A DNA stretch of 9,339 nucleotides. Origin: an uncultured Collinsella sp. Lineage in GTDB: Bacteria > Actinomycetota > Coriobacteriia > Coriobacteriales > Coriobacteriaceae. Position numbers and translations under genes: made by a program. Where the stretch lies: the NCBI GenBank assembly GCA_902467875.1, contig CABQWP010000070.1:1-9339 (forward strand), written 5' to 3'. The notes beneath the pieces are model-generated. The model was given only the letters and a program-made list of their open reading frames with translations, did not search any database and was not told where the DNA came from. This document shows positions 6,289 through 9,339 of this stretch, one piece after another; position 1 is the first letter of the stretch, and every line of letters begins with the position of its first letter.

Positions 6289-7167
6289 TTACTTGCCCGC
6301 GGTGACGGTGCCGGATTGCGAAGGGGCGACGACCTTGAGCGGCTTTACGAGAGAATCCTCGTGTGAAGCCGGCGCGACTGTCTCTTCGTTTTTGGCCTTG
6401 GTGGACTCGGAGCGAGTGATTTCCTCATCGAGTGCATCGATGTCGGCGTCCTCGACCACGGCGTTGAGCGACTCAAAAACGCGGTTCTTGAGCAGCGCGG
6501 TGTGCACGCCCTCCGTCAGGTCGTGAAGCTTCTTAAACGCACGCTCGAGCTTGGCGTCGCGCTCGTCATCGGAGGTATCCATGCCGAGCATGCTCACAAG
6601 CACCTGCTCAAACATCGAGGACTCGCGGTTGGCGGAAGACACGTACTGACGCAGGTTGCGCGGCTCGATATGGAAGCGCGACAGCTCGGAGCAGTAGCGG
6701 ATGATCGGAAAATCGCGACCATCGACGAGCTCGCGATTCTGCGGACTCTTGATGATGCGAATGAGGTCGTTCTCGGCGAGCGAGCGGATAAACGAAATTT
6801 CGACGCCCAACATATCGGGAATGGTCTCGATGGGATGCAGCTTTTGCTTAGTCTCCTTGGGCTCCGTCTTGAGCGGAACATCGGATAGCAAGCCCACCTC
6901 GTAGGCGAGCGTTGACAGGTCCGTGGCGTTTTCCAAGCGCTGCTTAATCACGTTGAGCGGCATGTAGCGGGTCTTCTGCAAGTGCAGGATGACCTCCAGG
7001 CGATCAACGTCCTCCTTAGAGTACTGACGGTATCCCTTAGGCGTACGATGAGGGGTAATGAGCCCCTCATCCTCTAGAAATCTAATTTTTGAGTTCGAAA
7101 GATCGGGGTATGCGCCTCGAAGTAGGTTGACGACTTGGCCGATACTCAGATAGTTGCGTTCGGCCAT
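6289..7167 (-). CDS. FtsR-like MerR family transcriptional regulator
   Basis: A 292-residue regulator with an N-terminal MerR winged helix: YLSIGQVVNLL (6-16), then SKIRFLEDEGLITPHRT (26-42) and KGYRQYS (44-50), ending near residue 80. A second helical region at about 110-235 (HPIETIPDMLGVEISFIRSL and following) resembles the second domain of the actinobacterial FtsR/Rv1828 group, whose Corynebacterium member activates ftsZ. The C-terminus from about 236 is acidic then low-complexity, probably disordered. There is no cysteine cluster for metal binding. The gene starts 3 bases after the stop of the GarA-like FHA gene, so the two are translationally coupled; the same FHA-MerR order is known in Mycobacterium and Corynebacterium, which supports the assignment. 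The ribosome binding site (GAGTAGGG) lies inside the end of the FHA gene. Target genes here are unknown. Confidence 0.85.
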   Translation of the reverse strand: MAERNYLSIGQVVNLLRGAYPDLSNSKIRFLEDEGLITPHRTPKGYRQYSKEDVDRLEVILHLQKTRYMPLNVIKQRLENATDLSTLAYEVGLLSDVPLKTEPKETKQKLHPIETIPDMLGVEISFIRSLAENDLIRIIKSPQNRELVDGRDFPIIRYCSELSRFHIEPRNLRQYVSSANRESSMFEQVLVSMLGMDTSDDERDAKLERAFKKLHDLTEGVHTALLKNRVFESLNAVVEDADIDALDEEITRSESTKAKNEETVAPASHEDSLVKPLKVVAPSQSGTVTAGK

Positions 7168-7170
7168 GCC

Positions 7171-7605
7171 CTACTCACCGGTTTCGATGCGCTCCGGCGT
7201 GCTCTCGTGGTAGATGAGCGTAAACGTACCGATCTGAACGGAAGAACCGTCGTGCAGCGGGGCTGCATTGACGATGGCACCGTCGACCCAGGTGCCATTG
7301 AGCGATCCCAAGTCCTCGATGCGAGCGCCGAGGCCCTCGCGAATAATGCGCGCGTGGCTGCGCGAAACAGTCATGTCGTTGAGGAAGATGCCGTTCGCGG
7401 GATCGCGGCCGATGGTGGTCACGTCGTCCTCGAGCTCAAAGGCGGCACCAGTCTGCGGACCCTTGACGATGGACAGAACGGGGGCGGTGATGCGCACGTT
7501 GGCCATGAGGTCGGGAACGGTGACGTCGCTTGAAGGCACGCGGAATACGCAGGTAGCGTCAGCAGTCTTATCATTCTGAGGCATATTGTTAACCATGTTG
7601 TCCAT
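7171..7605 (-). CDS. GarA/OdhI-like FHA domain protein
   Basis: A 144-residue cytoplasmic protein with a C-terminal forkhead-associated domain that binds phosphothreonine peptides. The domain spans about 43-133 and shows GR (66-67), TVSRSHAR (79-86) and DLGSLNGTWVDG (98-109), all the phosphate-contact positions. The N-terminal tail contains DATCVFR (16-22), which lines up with the ETTSVFR phospho-motif of actinobacterial GarA/OdhI. In those proteins Ser/Thr kinases phosphorylate the tail, which folds back on the FHA domain and ends inhibition of 2-oxoglutarate dehydrogenase and glutamate metabolism. Here only the second Thr (T18) remains. The start at 7605 has AGGGG 5 bases upstream; an ATG 11 codons earlier lacks one. 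It is 66 bases after pgsA and 3 bases before the MerR gene. Whether it controls central metabolism in this organism is inference. Confidence 0.85.
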   Translation of the reverse strand: MDNMVNNMPQNDKTADATCVFRVPSSDVTVPDLMANVRITAPVLSIVKGPQTGAAFELEDDVTTIGRDPANGIFLNDMTVSRSHARIIREGLGARIEDLGSLNGTWVDGAIVNAAPLHDGSSVQIGTFTLIYHESTPERIETGE

Positions 7606-7671
7606 GACAACCCCTAACTTATCGCGGACGTGCCGCAAATAATGAACCGTACGTAATCATACCCCAACGAA

Positions 7672-8376
7672 TCAGTCTTCGATTTCAGGGTTCAGAAAGT
7701 CGATGTCCTCGTCCTCGGGATGCGCGAGAGCCTGTTTAATGGCCACTCCGCCCTTAATGGAGTAGATGACAGCCGTGAGCATGGAGAAGATCACGCCGCC
7801 GTACACAAAGAAGATGCCGAGGGGCACCGAGCTTCCGTTGAGGCCCGGGAAGGCCTTAAGGGTTGAAGGTAAAAGATGCAGGCCGTCAATAACGGGGAAA
7901 CCGAGCAGCATGAGCGAGAAGCCGGTCATGAGCAGCGCAGTGGCAATCTTTCCGGGAAAGACGACATCGATGGGGCGACGGTGATAATGACGAACGATAA
8001 GCGTGCCGATGCCCAGATAGATGTCGCGGCCAATAATGAGCACGCAGACCCAGATGGGCAGCTCTCCGCGGACCACCAGTCCCAAGACGCCGGTGAACAG
8101 CAGCGCACGGTCGCAAATGGGATCCATGACCTTGCCGAGCCACGAGACCGTCTTAGTCATGCGGGCGATCTGGCCGTCCATCCAGTCGGTGGAGGCGGCA
8201 ACGGCGTAGATTGCGATGGCGATGACGCGGTTGTTATCCGTCACAAACAGGTACAGAAATACCAGGGTGAGGATCAGGCGCGTAAAGGTTATGAAATTGG
8301 AGATCGTAAAGATCTTATTCGACGGGTAATCGGAAGTGCCGATAAGCTCCTTTTTGATCTTCTTTTTGATGCCCAC
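7672..8376 (-). CDS. pgsA: CDP-diacylglycerol-glycerol-3-phosphate 3-phosphatidyltransferase-like
   Basis: A 234-residue membrane enzyme of the CDP-alcohol phosphatidyltransferase family. It carries the full motif D-x2-D-G-x2-A-R-x8-G-x3-D-x3-D at residues 64-89 (DWMDGQIAR, then GKVMDPICD). Hydrophobic segments lie at about 32-45, 50-62, 92-102, 107-128, 143-162 and 186-206, followed by an acidic tail (EDEDIDFLNPEIED). The likely product is phosphatidylglycerol phosphate, the first step to phosphatidylglycerol and cardiolipin; another acceptor alcohol is possible because substrate choice cannot be read from the motif. The start is taken as GTG at 8376, with GGGGGAG 4 bases upstream and a promoter about 37 bases upstream. 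The frame is open to 8763, but that part has no family similarity and no ribosome binding site at its ATGs. It is the first gene of the five-gene minus-strand unit. Confidence 0.85.
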   Translation of the reverse strand: MGIKKKIKKELIGTSDYPSNKIFTISNFITFTRLILTLVFLYLFVTDNNRVIAIAIYAVAASTDWMDGQIARMTKTVSWLGKVMDPICDRALLFTGVLGLVVRGELPIWVCVLIIGRDIYLGIGTLIVRHYHRRPIDVVFPGKIATALLMTGFSLMLLGFPVIDGLHLLPSTLKAFPGLNGSSVPLGIFFVYGGVIFSMLTAVIYSIKGGVAIKQALAHPEDEDIDFLNPEIED

Positions 8377-8412
8377 AGGACTCCCCCGCTGGTTAACGAC
8401 AAAACTTTCGAT

Positions 8413-8441
8413 ACTATACCCGTTCCGGCGATGTCTATCCA
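8413..8441 (-). promoter_or_regulatory. Promoter of the pgsA unit
   Basis: On the minus strand TGGATA (reverse of 8436-8441) and TATAGT (reverse of 8413-8418) are separated by 17 bases, matching sigma-70-type -35 (4 of 6) and -10 (5 of 6). The predicted start near 8406 gives a leader of about 30 bases ending in the GGGGGAG ribosome binding site before the GTG. Confidence 0.6.
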
Positions 8442-8701
8442 GCGTAAGCATAGAGAGTCCAGACATGTGGAGGGCGCTATTAGGCAGGGAATTTCGCATT
8501 CGTGTACATCTGCCTCCAAACATGTCGAAAAATGTCGATTTCGGTGGCTGGTGTACACGTTTTGATTCGGTGATTACATCGATCGGGAAAGTTGTTACTT
8601 TATGCAAATGCGTGCGGGTCGAGATTGGCTGGCGCCAAAAGAGCCCAACGGCCGTTACGGCTTCGTTAGAAACGCACCCCACCATGGATGGTGAACCCGA
8701 A
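8442..8701. other. Intergenic region between divergent pgsA and ABC genes, no gene called
   Basis: No gene is called in these 260 bases. They contain a direct repeat ATGTCGA (8522-8528 and 8532-8538, period 10), GTGTACA (8502-8508) and the palindrome GTGTACAC (8551-8558), the palindrome AACGGCCGTT (8647-8656), and CACCATGGATGGTG (8680-8693). A 30-codon frame at 8602-8694 lacks a good ribosome binding site. The promoter of the ABC gene was not identified. Confidence 0.5.
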
Positions 8702-8709
8702 AGGTAAGA

Positions 8710-8738
8710 CGCGCGGGCACGGTGAATCGGCCCGCGCG
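8710..8738 (+). promoter_or_regulatory. GC-rich hairpin in the leader of the ABC transporter gene
   Basis: CGCGCGGGC (8710-8718) and its perfect complement GCCCGCGCG (8730-8738) enclose an 11-base loop. The hairpin ends 10 bases before the AAAGGA ribosome binding site (8749-8754). No T-run follows, so it is not a terminator. It could be an operator or could affect translation or mRNA stability. Confidence 0.5.
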
Positions 8739-8761
8739 CCCGGAAGAGAAAGGATAAACCC

Positions 8762-9339
<578 letters not shown>

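Noticed and set aside
7876..8565. Plus-strand open frame of 229 codons
   Set aside because: Antisense to pgsA and its promoter; no recognisable domain.

Overview
The window looks like chromosomal DNA of a Coriobacteriia member, most likely Collinsella or a close relative. That is inferred from moderately GC-rich coding sequence, actinobacterial gene pairs (a GarA/OdhI-like FHA protein directly ahead of an FtsR-like MerR regulator) and strong purine-rich ribosome binding sites. No rRNA, tRNA, CRISPR array or transposase was seen.

Layout. Bases 1-329 hold no confident gene: a possible tail of an upstream + strand gene, a + strand terminator, and a long palindromic repeat (216-319) with a partial inverted copy at the window edge (13-49). 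A minus-strand GT28/MGDG-synthase-type glycosyltransferase (330-1631) diverges from trxB (1749-2687, thioredoxin reductase). A terminator separates trxB from a single DUF1836 regulator gene (2841-3452). That gene converges on a DegV-family fatty-acid-binding protein (3526-4392) across a strong bidirectional terminator. The degV promoter region carries two separate palindromes.

From 8376 down to 4558 five minus-strand genes are closely spaced and probably form one transcription unit: pgsA-type CDP-alcohol phosphatidyltransferase, GarA-like FHA protein, FtsR-like MerR regulator, apt, and a secreted coiled-coil NlpC/P60 peptidoglycan hydrolase. The unit ends at a rho-independent terminator near 4500. 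It joins phospholipid synthesis, a phosphorylation-responsive FHA protein, a cell-division type regulator, purine salvage and cell-wall remodelling.

At about 8700 the base composition rises sharply (43 of 60 bases are G/C at 9001-9060) and a + strand ABC transporter ATPase begins at 8762 and runs off the window. It resembles the LanF/BcrA-type ATPases of lantibiotic self-immunity, including an E in place of the usual Q-loop glutamine. This is the best candidate for the edge of an accessory module; the rest of it lies outside the window. No clearly new system can be demonstrated from this window alone. The strongest leads are the degenerate phospho-motif of the GarA-like protein, the GC-rich immunity-type ABC locus with its leader hairpin, and the palindromic repeat family at the left end.
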